From Boswellia sacra (lineage: Eukaryota; Streptophyta; Magnoliopsida; Sapindales; Burseraceae), in the NCBI GenBank assembly GCA_013180625.2, contig SNVD02013146.1, positions 1 to 64,000 of the forward strand: a DNA stretch of 64,000 nt, given 5' to 3'. The translations under genes were made by a program, and so were the position numbers. The notes under the pieces were generated by a model. It had not been told where the DNA came from, ran no database searches, and saw only the letters and a program-made list of their open reading frames with translations. Every line of letters begins with the position of its first letter. Position 1 is the stretch's first letter. Of the stretch, positions 20,604 through 30,683 are shown piece by piece.

Positions 20604-21462
20604 CCTCTTCCTTTTATTATTATTTTAAACAAAACAAAAGAACTCAAATATTGCAACATTTTATTTTGCAACCCACAATCATGCATCAAGTTATGTGTCT
20701 GAAGAAAGGTTCATGAATACTTGCTTACTAAGTGCATAAGCAAACAGTTTATTAAATTATAAAGTTATGAGAGTTCATAGATTAGAATAATTCAAAGTGA
20801 AGTGAATAAGACAATCTCGTTATAAAATTCAAAAATCAAAACTAAATAATAATAAGTTAGCTAAAATGAGTCTCAAGAGTGCAAAATCAAAATAACAAGT
20901 CAGTTAGAATGGGTTTCAAGACTTCAAAATTACCCTCTTTACTTTGCCATTCCTGATCCATAATGCGTCTCAAAAGGAATTGAACTCCTTATACTGCCAC
21001 TCTAAAACCAATTACTTTCTTTTTTTTAACTTTCCCCTTTCTTTTGTTGTTATCCTAAACAAAATAAAAGAACTCAAATATTGTAACATTTCATTTTGCA
21101 ACCCACAATCATGCATCAAGGTATGTGTGTGTGTAAAGAAAAATTCATGAATACTTGTTTAATGAGTACATGAGCAAACGGTTTATTAAATGATAAAGTT
21201 ATGAGAGTTCATAGATTTGGATAATTCAAAGTGAAGCAAATAAGATAGCCTCATCATAAAATTCAAAAATCAAAACTAAATAATGGTAAGTTAGCTAAAA
21301 TGAGTCTCAAGAGTGCAAAATCAAAATCAAAACAACAAGTCAGTTGTAATGGGTTTCAAGAGATAAAAATTGCCCTCTTTAGTTTGCCATTCCTGATCTA
21401 TAATAAGTATCAAGAGGAATTGAACACCTTACATTACAACTTTAAAACTAATTAGTTACTCT
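20604..21462. repeat. Tandem duplication, about 430-bp unit, two copies
   Basis: Copy 1 is about 20604-21030 and copy 2 about 21031-21462; for example caaaagaactcaaatattg recurs 430 bp apart (20628 and 21058). The copies share the cataatcatgcatcaag-type block, the gttatgagagttcatag block and the tgagtctcaagagtgcaaaa block. They lie in the 3' untranslated region of E and have diverged by scattered substitutions. Confidence 0.85.
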
Positions 21463-21787
21463 TTTTTTTTTGGCAAAAAGGATAAGTAAAACACACTTAT
21501 GTCTACTATCCTTCCCACCTGTAACCCCCCCTCGCTTCTCCCTCCCCAACCAAATGAAACATTGTCCTCATTGTTTAAACGTACAGAGATAAAGTATATG
21601 AGACATCACCTGAAGCTTTAGTTATTCAAAAGAGACGACCTAAAAGACACATATAATAAAATGCTACAAATAGTATAAAAGACAATAAAAATTACAAACG
21701 GAGCGTCAGATCTAATTTGCACTTTTTGTTGTGTCCCCTTGACCAATTAATTTGAGTTATTGCTGGGTTAGGTTCATGCTCAACTAC
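21463..21787 (-). other. E 3' region with the conserved caatgaggacaatg block
   Basis: On the minus strand 21580-21556 reads gtttaaacaatgaggacaatg, a block typical of the stretch upstream of the polypurine tract in plant Athila-like gypsy elements. The same block occurs on the plus strand near 29402-29425 inside the rearranged LTR. No coding content. Confidence 0.5.
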
Positions 21788-22341
21788 TTATAATTTGTCA
21801 AGTAATTCATTAGTAGTAGTGGCAGAAACAAAGATCTGTTGTGCCGAATGTGGGATAAAATTATTTTCTATGGCTTCATTAACAAAACGTGGCAAAGGAT
21901 CAAAGATATTTTTAACATTCAACAAACCTATGTGTTTCTGATGGAGATTCAGTTGGGTCTAAAAGGCAATTTGAAAAATTTCTTTGAAAATACTAAAGCC
22001 ACCTGGTAAAGCAATGAAGGCATCTAAATTGATAAGCATGTATGTCATGCGTTCATGCATAGATGAGACCTGTAACTTCTGTCCAACTGTTTTTTCAATG
22101 ATGCTTTCTAAAACCAAAGCTCTACGAATAACACTTAAAACTTGACTGCCTCCTAAGAGTGCAGTTGTTGACACACAATGCATTAACCCGAGGCTACCTC
22201 CCTCATAAACCACATGAATCTTTCTTTCAGCTAATAGCCTACCAAGATAATTTGCTACTTCTACAAACTCTTCACTTTTTCCAGGTTGAGATCCACAAAA
22301 TACACATATCTTTTAGATTCGATGTTTTGAGGTTTCTCCAT
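21788..22341 (-). pseudogene. Captured LOG-family pseudogene, element-sense copy, nearly full length
   Basis: LOG enzymes are cytosolic phosphoribohydrolases that release active cytokinin bases from their riboside monophosphates. The minus strand has ATG at 22341 (MEKPQNIESKR), a one-base frameshift near 22310, then ICVFCGSQPGKSEEF, LAERKIHVVYEGGSLGLM, LLGGSQVLSVI, SSMHERMTYML and DAFIALPGGFSIFKEIFQ. It ends with QLNLHQKHIGLLNV and a C-terminus stopping at 21788. About 184 codons compare with about 210-230 in plants. Plant LOG genes have several introns; none is seen here, so the copy is cDNA-derived. The PGGxGTxxE catalytic motif is changed to PGGFSIFKE, and a TAG replaces the expected tryptophan after it. 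It lies in the 3' region of E in the sense orientation. Confidence 0.82.
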
Positions 22342-22530
22342 GTCTACGCAACTCTCTAACTATATGTGTGAAGTGAAGAATAAGAGATGTCATATTTACG
22401 GAGTGCAAGTATTCTAATGATGACATCTATATAGGTAGCTCAGCTGTTTGTTGAAAAAGTTTGACAATAAAACATAGAAATTCAAAAAATGACAGAAATA
22501 AGACAACATAAATGCATAAGTCAATCGAAA

Positions 22531-23020
22531 GATAGAGATATAAGTTAAAAAATGACGGTTACAAGAGATAAAAATTCAAAAATTATAGCACACATTCATA
22601 TATACAGGTAGTTGTGAGAGAGGTAGCCTCGGGTTAATGCGTTGTGTGTTAACAACTTCACTTTTAGGAGGCAGTCAAGTTTTAAGTGTTATTCCTAGAG
22701 TTTTGGTTGTAGAAAGCATCAATGAAAAAACAATTGGACAGGAGTTACAGGTCTCATCTATGCATGAACGCATGACATACATGCTTATCAATTTAGATGT
22801 CTTTATTGCTTTACTAGGTGGCTTTAGTATTTTCGAAGAAATTTTTCAAATTGCCTTTTAGGCCCAACTGAATCTCCATCAGAAACACATAGGTTTGTTG
22901 AATGTTAAAAATATCTTTGATCATTTGCCACATAGATAGAGATATAAGTTAAAAAATGATAGTTATAAGACATAAAAATTAAAAAATTGTAGCACACATG
23001 CATATATATAGGAGTTGTGA
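22531..23020. repeat. 85-bp direct repeat flanking the inverted LOG copy
   Basis: 22531-22615 and 22935-23020 share gatagagatataagttaaaa and the downstream tagcacacat block up to gttgtga. They bracket the plus-strand LOG fragment exactly. In the second copy the sequence continues into the E 3' ORF region as in G1, so the second copy is the original context and the LOG fragment plus one repeat copy were added. Confidence 0.8.
22619..22932 (+). pseudogene. Inverted second copy of the captured LOG fragment
   Basis: 314 bp matching the reverse complement of 21889-22200, with 16 differences by my count (about 95% identity). It covers LGLMRCVLTT, GGSQVLSVIPRVL, SSMHERMTYMLINLDVFIAL, GGFSIFEEIFQ and the start of the C-terminal part, in plus orientation, antisense to E. 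It shares with the other copy the TAG at the tryptophan position and the altered GFSIF motif, so both were dead before the duplication. It keeps a proline (VIPR) that the other copy lost, while the other keeps PGG where this has LGG. Together the copies form arms around a spacer of about 418 bp. Confidence 0.82.
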
Positions 23021-23650
23021 TAATGGCTTACATCTTCATCTGGTTTTACGTCCAAAAACAACTTAAACACCTTCTACGAGCTGGAGATATGCTTTCCATC
23101 GAGTTTTCTTATAAACTGATAAACATGGTCGTTTTGAGTTAGATTGCTGAGGTTGTAATGTGCATGCTCCTCTCAAAATTGTGTCCATAATTTCAAAATT
23201 TCACACTGCAAAATTCCACAAGAATGCGTCTCAAGAGTCAATTAGATATTGTCCAAAAACTCTCTACTCAGTCCATTCTCGATGAATTGTAGCTTATCTT
23301 CTTGATTGTTAGACAAAAATTCTAAGGAGCGGTAACGCTGGTTGCAAGGCCATCTTACACATTTGTGACAAACTTATAACCTGTTCTCTCTTTGCTTTTT
23401 GGCGTAAGAGTTCTGGCATGTGATACAAAAACATCTGGAAATTCACAAGAGAATCAAACCTTTGCTTCAATTAACCATCTTCAATTAGCAAGAATACCCT
23501 CGTGTATCAACATTCTTAGTCTTTCCGCTCGAGCTTTGTAAATTTTAAGCAAATCATTTTGAGGAAGAGAGGAAAAATGTGTGTGCACATTTGAGAGAAT
23601 GGTATCCATTTGAAGAAAATGAGAGAAAAAAAGAAACTGAATGTAAGGTG
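23021..23650 (-). pseudogene. E 3' ORF, homologue of the G1 3' ORF
   Basis: On the minus strand the order is SSLPQNDLLKIYKAR, RWLIEAKV, a basic and cysteine-containing block (CHKCVRWPCNQ), then LTLETHSCG, LWTQF, NLTQND and QFIRKLDGK. Each has a counterpart in G1 385-1004. Stops and frameshifts interrupt it, and the third cysteine of the cluster is followed by arginine-tyrosine instead of the final cysteine. Unknown function; conservation between two elements whose LTRs differ suggests it was a working gene of the lineage. Confidence 0.6.
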
Positions 23651-23853
23651 AGCAACAATTTTTAGGGAACTGAAAAACGAACTTTAAAAGTCACAGAGTA
23701 CCGTATCCGCCATTTGACCAGAAAAAATCAATCCTTAAAAAGGATTGATTAAAGCAATGGATTATTCATTTCGATCAAAATTTTTGAAGAATGGTTTTAA
23801 CCGTTATCCATTAACTTTAAAAACATTATTATTCCTTAGGTTTTCAATTTCAA
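23651..23853. other. Spacer between E integrase and 3' ORF
   Basis: AT-rich; contains a short direct or inverted repeat of the type ccttaaaaaggattgattaa near 23730-23750. No coding signal. Corresponds to 1005-1370 in G1, but the conserved post-integrase block is not recognisable. Confidence 0.4.
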
Positions 23854-24890
23854 CTACTCCATGAGAGAAAACATTTTTAACAATGAAAGGTCCAATCTAA
23901 CGAGATCGAAGTTTGCTAGAAAACAAATGCAATCTTGAATCATACAAAAGAACTTTTTGTGAAGGTTCAAAAGATTTTCTAACATTAAATTTGTCATAGA
24001 AAACCTTCTTTTTTTCTTTATAGATTTTAGAATTTTCATAAGCCTCATTCCTGATTTCTTCAAGTTCACTTACTTGGAGTTTACATAACTTTCAAGCATC
24101 ATCCAAATTTGTGTTAAATGTTTTAATGGCCTAATAAGCTTTATGCTTAATTTCCATAAGCAAGTGATAAGGTTTTCCAAAAACTAATCTATAAGGAGAC
24201 ATACCTAGTGATGTTTTGAAAGCAGTTTGGTAGGCTCAAAGTGCATCATTAAGTGTAGAAACTTTATCTCCCTATTAGTCTAATTTAACTTGTCCACTTG
24301 TTTGCGGGTGATAAGGTGTAGAAACTTTATTGGTTATTTCATATTTCTTCATTAGAGTCTTAAATGGTTTCTTACAAAAATGTGTACCCCATCACTAATA
24401 ATGGCTCAAGGAATTCCAAATCTGTCCAAAATATTCTCTTTCAAGAATTTGATCATTGTTTTGTGATCATTGTTTTCACATGGAATTGCCTTGACCCATT
24501 TTGAAACATTAGTCTGCTGCAACAAGAATGTACACAAAACCAAATGATGGTGGGAAAGGTCCTATGAAATCAATACCCTAACAGTAAAAAATTTCAACAA
24601 CAAGAATGAGGTTCAAAGGCATCATGTTTTGTTTTGAAATAGATCCCAAATTTTGACAATTTTTACAAGTTTTGCAGAGTGCATGTGCATTTTTAAATAA
24701 GGTGGGCCAATAAAATCTACATTACAAGATTTTAGCAGCTATTTTTCAGATGAAAAATGTCCTCCACATGCTTTGGAATGACAAAAATTAATGACACTAC
24801 TTAGCTCATTGTCGAGTATGCATGTTTTAATTATCTGGACGGGACAATATTTAAACAGATATGGATCATCCCAATAAAAATTTTTTACCT
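23854..24890 (-). pseudogene. E integrase
   Basis: Heavily decayed. Minus-strand pieces show the HHCC finger region (ACGGHFS-like near 24770, CK.C..CQN near 24670), core fragments around 24600-24140 with a [17 protein letters not shown] start, and the C-terminal segment near 24069-23854 ([24 protein letters not shown] reading, with GPF). Several frame changes and stops. Position after RNase H and before the 3' ORF confirms gypsy order. Confidence 0.68.
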
Positions 24891-24893
24891 CGT

Positions 24894-25502
24894 TCAGTTC
24901 CTTTTATCTTGATCACTCCAATGATGTGGCATTTCTTCTCTTACAAGAAAATTTAGAATGTTAGCAAACCAAGGTACTATAGTAATGGAGAATAAAAATT
25001 CATCAGGAAAAGAGTAATTGATAGGTGAAGTTTCAATTGATGTCTCTGTCATTAATCTTGACAGATGATCTGCAACAACATTTTTGACTCCTTTCTTATC
25101 CTTTATTGTGATGTTGAATTCTTGGAGTAATAAGATCCATCGTATCAATATAGGTTTTGTATCCTGTTTAGACATTAAATATCTCACAGCTGCATGGTCA
25201 GTGTAAACAATAGTTGGAGAACCAATTAAATAAAATAAAAATTTACCCAATGCAAATACTGCTACAAGTAGTTCTTTTTCAATTGTAGTGTAATTCATTT
25301 GTTCATCATTTAAAGTTCTACTTGCATAATATATCATATAAGACTTACCTTCTCTTCTTTGTCCTAAGACAACATCAACAACATAATCGCTTGCATAACA
25401 CATTAATTGAAAAGGTAAGGACCAATCGGGAGATTGCATAATTGGAGTAGTTGTTAAAAGTCCAATTAACTTATCAAAGCATTTTGATATTCTTGAGTCC
25501 AT
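24894..25502 (-). pseudogene. E RNase H domain
   Basis: One of the longest open stretches of E. It reads CFDKLIGLLTTTPIMQSPDW, CYASDYVVDVVLGQR (catalytic Asp kept), YYASRTLNDEQMNYTTIEKE (catalytic Glu kept), IVYTDHAAVRYLM (catalytic Asp kept) and VVADHLSRL. It follows RT on the same strand and resembles the G1 domain throughout. Confidence 0.8.
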
Positions 25503-26604
25503 TCAAAATAAGTATCTTTTATTAAGAGGTTTAGATATAACACTGAAATTTCTTATGAACTTCCTATAAAATCCAGCATGCCCTAAGAATGAACGAACCT
25601 CCTTGACTGTTTTTGTTAGAGGCAAATGGGAAATCTATTCCATTTTGCTTTATCCACTTCAATTCCCTTAGAAGACACCACGACCTAAGACAATCCCTAA
25701 GGTAACCAAATAATGACATTCTTGTCAATTTAAAATATGACCTTTTTCTTCACACCTTTTTAGAACTTTTTTAAGTTTTCAAGACAATTATCAAAAGAAT
25801 TTTCAAAGACAGTTAAATCATCCATGAAAACTTCCAAACAATGCTCAACCATGTCACAAAAAATGCTCAACATGCATCTTTGAAAAGTAGCTGGAGCATT
25901 ACAAAGTCCAAAAGGCATCTTTCTAAATGTAAAAGTGCCAAAGGAGCATGTGAATGTGATCTTTTCTTGGTCTTCAAGTGCAATGAGAATTTGGTAATAG
26001 CCTGAGTAGCAATCAGGAAAGCAGTAGTAGGAATGCCCTGCTACTCTTTCTAAAATTTGATCAAGGAACTGTAAGGTAAAATGGTCTTTCTAGTGACAGC
26101 ATTTAATTTTCTATAGTCAATACACATCCTCTAACTAGATGAGACTCGAGTTGGTAATGATTCACCTTTTTCATTTTTGACTATTGTAATGCTAGATTTC
26201 TTTGGTACTACTTGTGTAGGGCTTACCCACTTACTATCCGAAATGGGGTAGATAATTCCCACATCAAGTAGTTTAAGAACTTTACCTCTAATAACCTCTT
26301 TCATATGAGGATTTAATCTCCTTTGAGGTTATCATGATGTTTTGGCATTTTCTTCTAAATGTATTCTATGTGTACAAATCAAAGGGTTAATGCCTTTTAT
26401 ATCTTTTAAAGTCCACCCAATTGCATTTTTATGCCTTTTAAGCACTTCTATCAACTTACCTTGTTGCTCGCTTATGAGGGATGAAGAAATTACTGGCAGA
26501 TACGTCTGATTCTCCCCAAGATATGCATATTTTAGTCCTTTAAGTAAAGGCTTTAGTTTTAACTTGGGAACATCCTCTTCCTTGCTTTCATTCATTTGTC
26601 CCAA
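25503..26604 (-). pseudogene. E reverse transcriptase
   Basis: The N-terminal part is open at 26604-26332 (KNAIGWTLKDIKGINPLICT) and then shifts frame. Further pieces include WVSPTQVVPKK-like sequence near 26235, FPLPF/ILDQ near 26060, YCFPDCYSGY near 26010 and the catalytic box VFMDDLTVF near 25825 with both aspartates. Stops and frameshifts separate the pieces. Confidence 0.75.
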
Positions 26605-27529
26605 TTCTTCGAATCATGATTTTCTATCACCTGTGCACAATCTAGTAAAGAAAATATATTAGAAAGATCAGGCTCTAGTTGCATACTCGATTTTAATAAA
26701 TTGACTAAACATGTTTCCAAAAGGTCAGAAAAACTCCCTTTTTGGATGTGGTCTTCCACAATAGTTTCAATCATATTAGCCTCATTCATTTCATCATCTT
26801 CTTCATGCAGTTGTTTACACGTATTAAAAATGTTAAGTTCCAATATCATGTTCCCGAATGATAGCTTCATGATTCCATCCCTGCAGTTAATCAAAGCATT
26901 AAAGGTAGCTAAAAATGAACGCCCTAAAATGACAGGAATTGAATTACATACTTTCACTGGTTGTGTATCCAAAACGATAAAATCAATTAGGTAAATAAAT
27001 TTATCGATTTGAACTAACACGTCTTTTACTACTTCTCTTGACACTTTAATTGATCTATCAGTAAGCAAAAGAGTCACAAAAGTCAGCTTTAACTCACCTA
27101 GATTGAGTTTCTGAAAAATCAAGTATGGAAGGAAATTTAAACTAGCACCAAGATCAAGTAAAGCTTGTTCAAATTTATGATCTCTAATAATACATGAAAC
27201 TGTAGGATAACTTGGATCCTTATATTTCACTGTATTATTGTTTTAAAGAATAACACTTACTTATTTGGCTAGAAAGGCCTTCTTTTTCACATTCAATTTT
27301 CTTTTTATAGTACACAAATCTTTCAAAAATTTTACATTTAAAGATACCTGTTTAATCACATCTATCAAGGGAATGTTGACCATCACCTATTTGAAAATTT
27401 CAAAAATTTTAGAATTGTGGTTTAGCTTCTTTTAAGTGGCTAATGCTTGAGGAAATGGAGGCACAGATGGGGATTTGGTTTCTTCCTCACTAAGTGTTGG
27501 TTTGGTAGCCTTTTCCTAACCTTTAGAGA
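26592..27529 (-). pseudogene. E aspartic protease
   Basis: Open from 27230 to 26592. It contains the active-site segment ALLDLGASLNFLPY (DLG as in G1), LTDRSIKVSREVVKDVLVQ, VLDTQPV and IPVILGRSFLATFNALI, all standard for Athila-type proteases. Between 27251 and 27529 is the end of gag and linker, with no clear motif. At 27530 the sequence is interrupted by the rearranged Athila LTR and resumes at 30684. Confidence 0.8.
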
Positions 27530-28658
27530 TGATGCGTTCGAAATTAGCAAGTATACTAGTCACACAAGTAATAAAGTGATGAGTAAGATATCGTTCCCAT
27601 GAGGATTGATTCTAATTGAATTTGTTATTTTTCAGCAACAATAAACTAAATAAGGGGGGTTTTGTTGAATGATTAACTAAATGAACTAAGAATGCAAATG
27701 AAGAATAACAAAATAGAAAGTTAATTTGAGTGAAAAATCAATGAGAGAAATCTGGTTAAGGAATCATTCTCTACCACAAGATATGGATTTGCGAATTAAT
27801 CGTAGAATTGTCATCCAATTACAGCATTGAAGTTATCAACCGTAGATAACAACAAGCTCTGTTATCCCAATCTTTCCTTACTTTGTTGTTAAATACAACA
27901 AGCTCTTTATTTAATCTCTATCCATTAAACAACCTAGAACAAGCTCTCTAAGTTTAATTCAATGGAAGCATTACGATAAGAAAGATAGGTTGATTTAAGC
28001 AATAATCACACAGGTTCGGATTATTTAACCTAGTTTGTATTTTCTAATTGCAATCTCTGATCACAATTTTACTACTAATGATTCGAAATTCATGACAATT
28101 ACGGATCAAGATTTCTAATCTAGCAATAGACAACAACCAGATTATATTCAGTTGACCACCCCAAATACAATCAGCAAGCAATCATAAGCATTAGATATGG
28201 GAAAATACAAGCAACTTCAATTAGAGAATTGGATAACAACTTCTTACACAATCAACTCACAGAAACCATATCAAGGGCTTTGAAATCACCCTCAACCAAT
28301 TCAGATTCAGTTACACATGTTCAAAAACGTCATAAATACAATAAAATACATAAAAATTCCAGAAGATGAAAGGGAAATGATAAACTTAGCAAATATGATG
28401 AAATCTCTTAGGATTTGTAGTTCTTCCTCTTTCCAAGCCTTCAATCTCCTTCAAGAACTCTAAGAGATGAGAGAAATCCAAAGATGCAGCCTCCTCCACG
28501 TTCTCCCCTCTTCCAGTTCTTCAAATAAAACCCTAAAATGTGTTTATATACTTTGCTACAGTAACCTGCTACAGTGTCCTGTATTATACATGCTACAGTT
28601 ATTTGTGGAATTACATTTCTACACTTCTCACACTATTTTGATTATAACTTTCGGTACA

Positions 28659-30157
28659 CTGAATGGATTCATAATAAAGGTATATAGGCTGGAAACCTTA
28701 AGTCTGCGGGCTACTGGTCCTAAGGATTGTTGAAATATACAATCTTGACTCAGGTGTAACAACGCCACGTACCGCTTTTCTTGCATTTTGTGGGTCGATG
28801 ATAAGATAATGATTGAATTAAGAATAACTCTTGGAAAATGATAAATGATGCATGGATCTGTGTGCTTGAAATGTATATTAGGTTTTTGCTTTACCTTTGA
28901 TTCCTTGCACAACATTGAGCACCGAGCCATTATCACTGAGTTATTTGTTTACTTAGAGAAGGTTTATGCAATTTAAGTGTTTCTTCAGATTTCAATAAAT
29001 TCTAGAACCTGTTTGATGGTCACTCGAGGCGAAATCCTAGACTGTGCAATATTGGGGAAATGATTTAGGCAATCTTTGGACTGTTTGAGCCTTAATAGCC
29101 AACCTTGATTGAAATTGATCCCTAGTTACCCCTTTGAGCCCTTTGTAAGCTTTTTTTTTGTTAACTCACTAAAAAGATTTCCTAACCTCAAATGAATTTT
29201 TTTTCCAAACAGTTTGTCTCTTACCTATGAGCATGTAGATCATTCACGATGACATTTTGAATTATGTTCTGGTTTTGGGAAGTTAGAGGAGGTTGGATTG
29301 TGCCATGAGCAATGCAAGTGAGTTTTATTATGTTTGTAAAAAGAAAAGAGAAAAAAAAAGAAGAGAAAAAAAATCTGTACTTATCTTCCACGTACTTAAA
29401 CATTGAGGACAATGTGTTGTTTAAGTGAGGAAGAGGGGAATTGCAGTTAAAGGAAAAAAAAAAAGAAGAAAAAGAGATCTATACCCTTGGGTGTTCTTAA
29501 AAAGAATGAAACAACAAAGTGTGGGGGAGTAGTTTCTTTTATTTTCTACGAAAAAAAGAAGAAGAAGAGAAGAGAAAAAAAAAAGAAGATTGAGTGTTCT
29601 AAATAAGTTTGGGGGAGTAACCTGGTGAATTGAAATGAAGTTGTGTTATAGGGTTGAGCTCTACATAGTCTTGAATGATTTATGTGTTTGTGGGTGATTT
29701 GAGCCAAATTATTATCCTTTATCATACCTTCACCCAAGCCAAACGTTACAAGCTTAATAAAGTCCTACTTGATCATTGGTGTTGTGCATGTCTACATTAG
29801 TGGAGAGTGACTTGAAAAGCAGGCCTATGGAGTTCATTTATACACACATCTTCAATATTAAATATGATTCATTTTTATGCATAAACTCATCTAGGTTACA
29901 AGTGATTAGGTGAGAATGGCTCTACACACACACACTTGAGGAATTGAAGTGAAGCGAAACTAATCTTTGTGATGAAATTATTGATCAAGTGCATTATTTT
30001 GAAGTTTTCCTTGGGTTATAATTAAGTACAATCTTTGAGGCCTATTTGCAAGTTGAAGCATTTGTGTGTTTTAATTTTTCTTTGATTCTGTTTCGGTTTA
30101 GTTTTGTTTCATATCGTTGTACTTGCTCGAGGACTAGCAAAGTTTAAGTGTGGGGGA
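28659..30157 (+). other. Inverted 3' internal region of a G1-family element
   Basis: Plus-strand untranslated DNA with a cattgaggacaatgtgttg block, several gtgggggag runs (29520-29615), purine microsatellites (29338-29372, 29445-29475, 29548-29590) and a final polypurine tract directly before an LTR start at 30158. No coding content is recognisable. Confidence 0.6.
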
Positions 30158-30683
30158 ATTTGATAAGTGTCTATTTATATATCATTTTCATATTAATTCG
30201 TCCATGTTTCTTTGCTATATTCCTTGGTATTTTTACGTTTTTGTGTGGTTTTGATATTTGTAGGAGTTTTGGAGCAACTTGCACAAAAATGGAGTAAAAC
30301 CCTTCATTTTCACCTATGCTAGTCAACCATCTTCTCAGATTTAATTGTATTGATATACAATGAATCCGATGACATGTTATATACCATTGGAAAGCTCTCA
30401 AATGGTATATAACATGTCATTGGATTCATGTCATGAACCGTAAATTTCTCTAGAAAATAGACTTCGAGAGCTTTCTAACGGTATATAACATGTCATCGGA
30501 TTCATTGTATATCAATACAATTAAATCCGAGAAGATGGTTGACTAGCAGAGGTGAAAATGAAGGGTTTTACTCCATTTTTGTGCAAATATCAAAACCACA
30601 TAAAAACATAAAAATACCAAGTAATATAGCAAAGAAACATGGACAAATTAATATGAAAATGATATATAAATAGACACCTATCA
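30158..30683. repeat. Large palindrome of LTR U3 sequence
   Basis: 30158 onward (TGATAAGTGTCTATTTATAT) is the reverse complement of the sequence ending at 30683. The arms, about 30158-30396 and 30465-30683, are close copies of the first 220-240 bp of the G1-type LTR. The centre holds a second hairpin: 30360-30388 pairs with 30401-30429 over 29 bp with one mismatch and a 12-nt loop. Confidence 0.85.

Larger units (their letters stand above)
27530..30683 (-). mobile_element. Rearranged Athila-like LTR (G1 family) inserted in element E
   Basis: The two ends are the two ends of a G1-type LTR in minus orientation: tgatgcgttcg at 27530 and gacacctatca at 30683. They are flanked by perfect 5-bp target duplications agaga (27525-27529 and 30684-30688). 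The G1 LTR is 1427 bp but this insertion is 3154 bp. The extra DNA, about 28659-30429, is in plus orientation: element-internal 3' sequence, a caatg-type block (29402-29425), a polypurine tract (gtgtgggggaatt at 30144-30157) and the first 240 bp of the LTR. The LTR thus contains an inverted piece of its own element. Confidence 0.82.
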
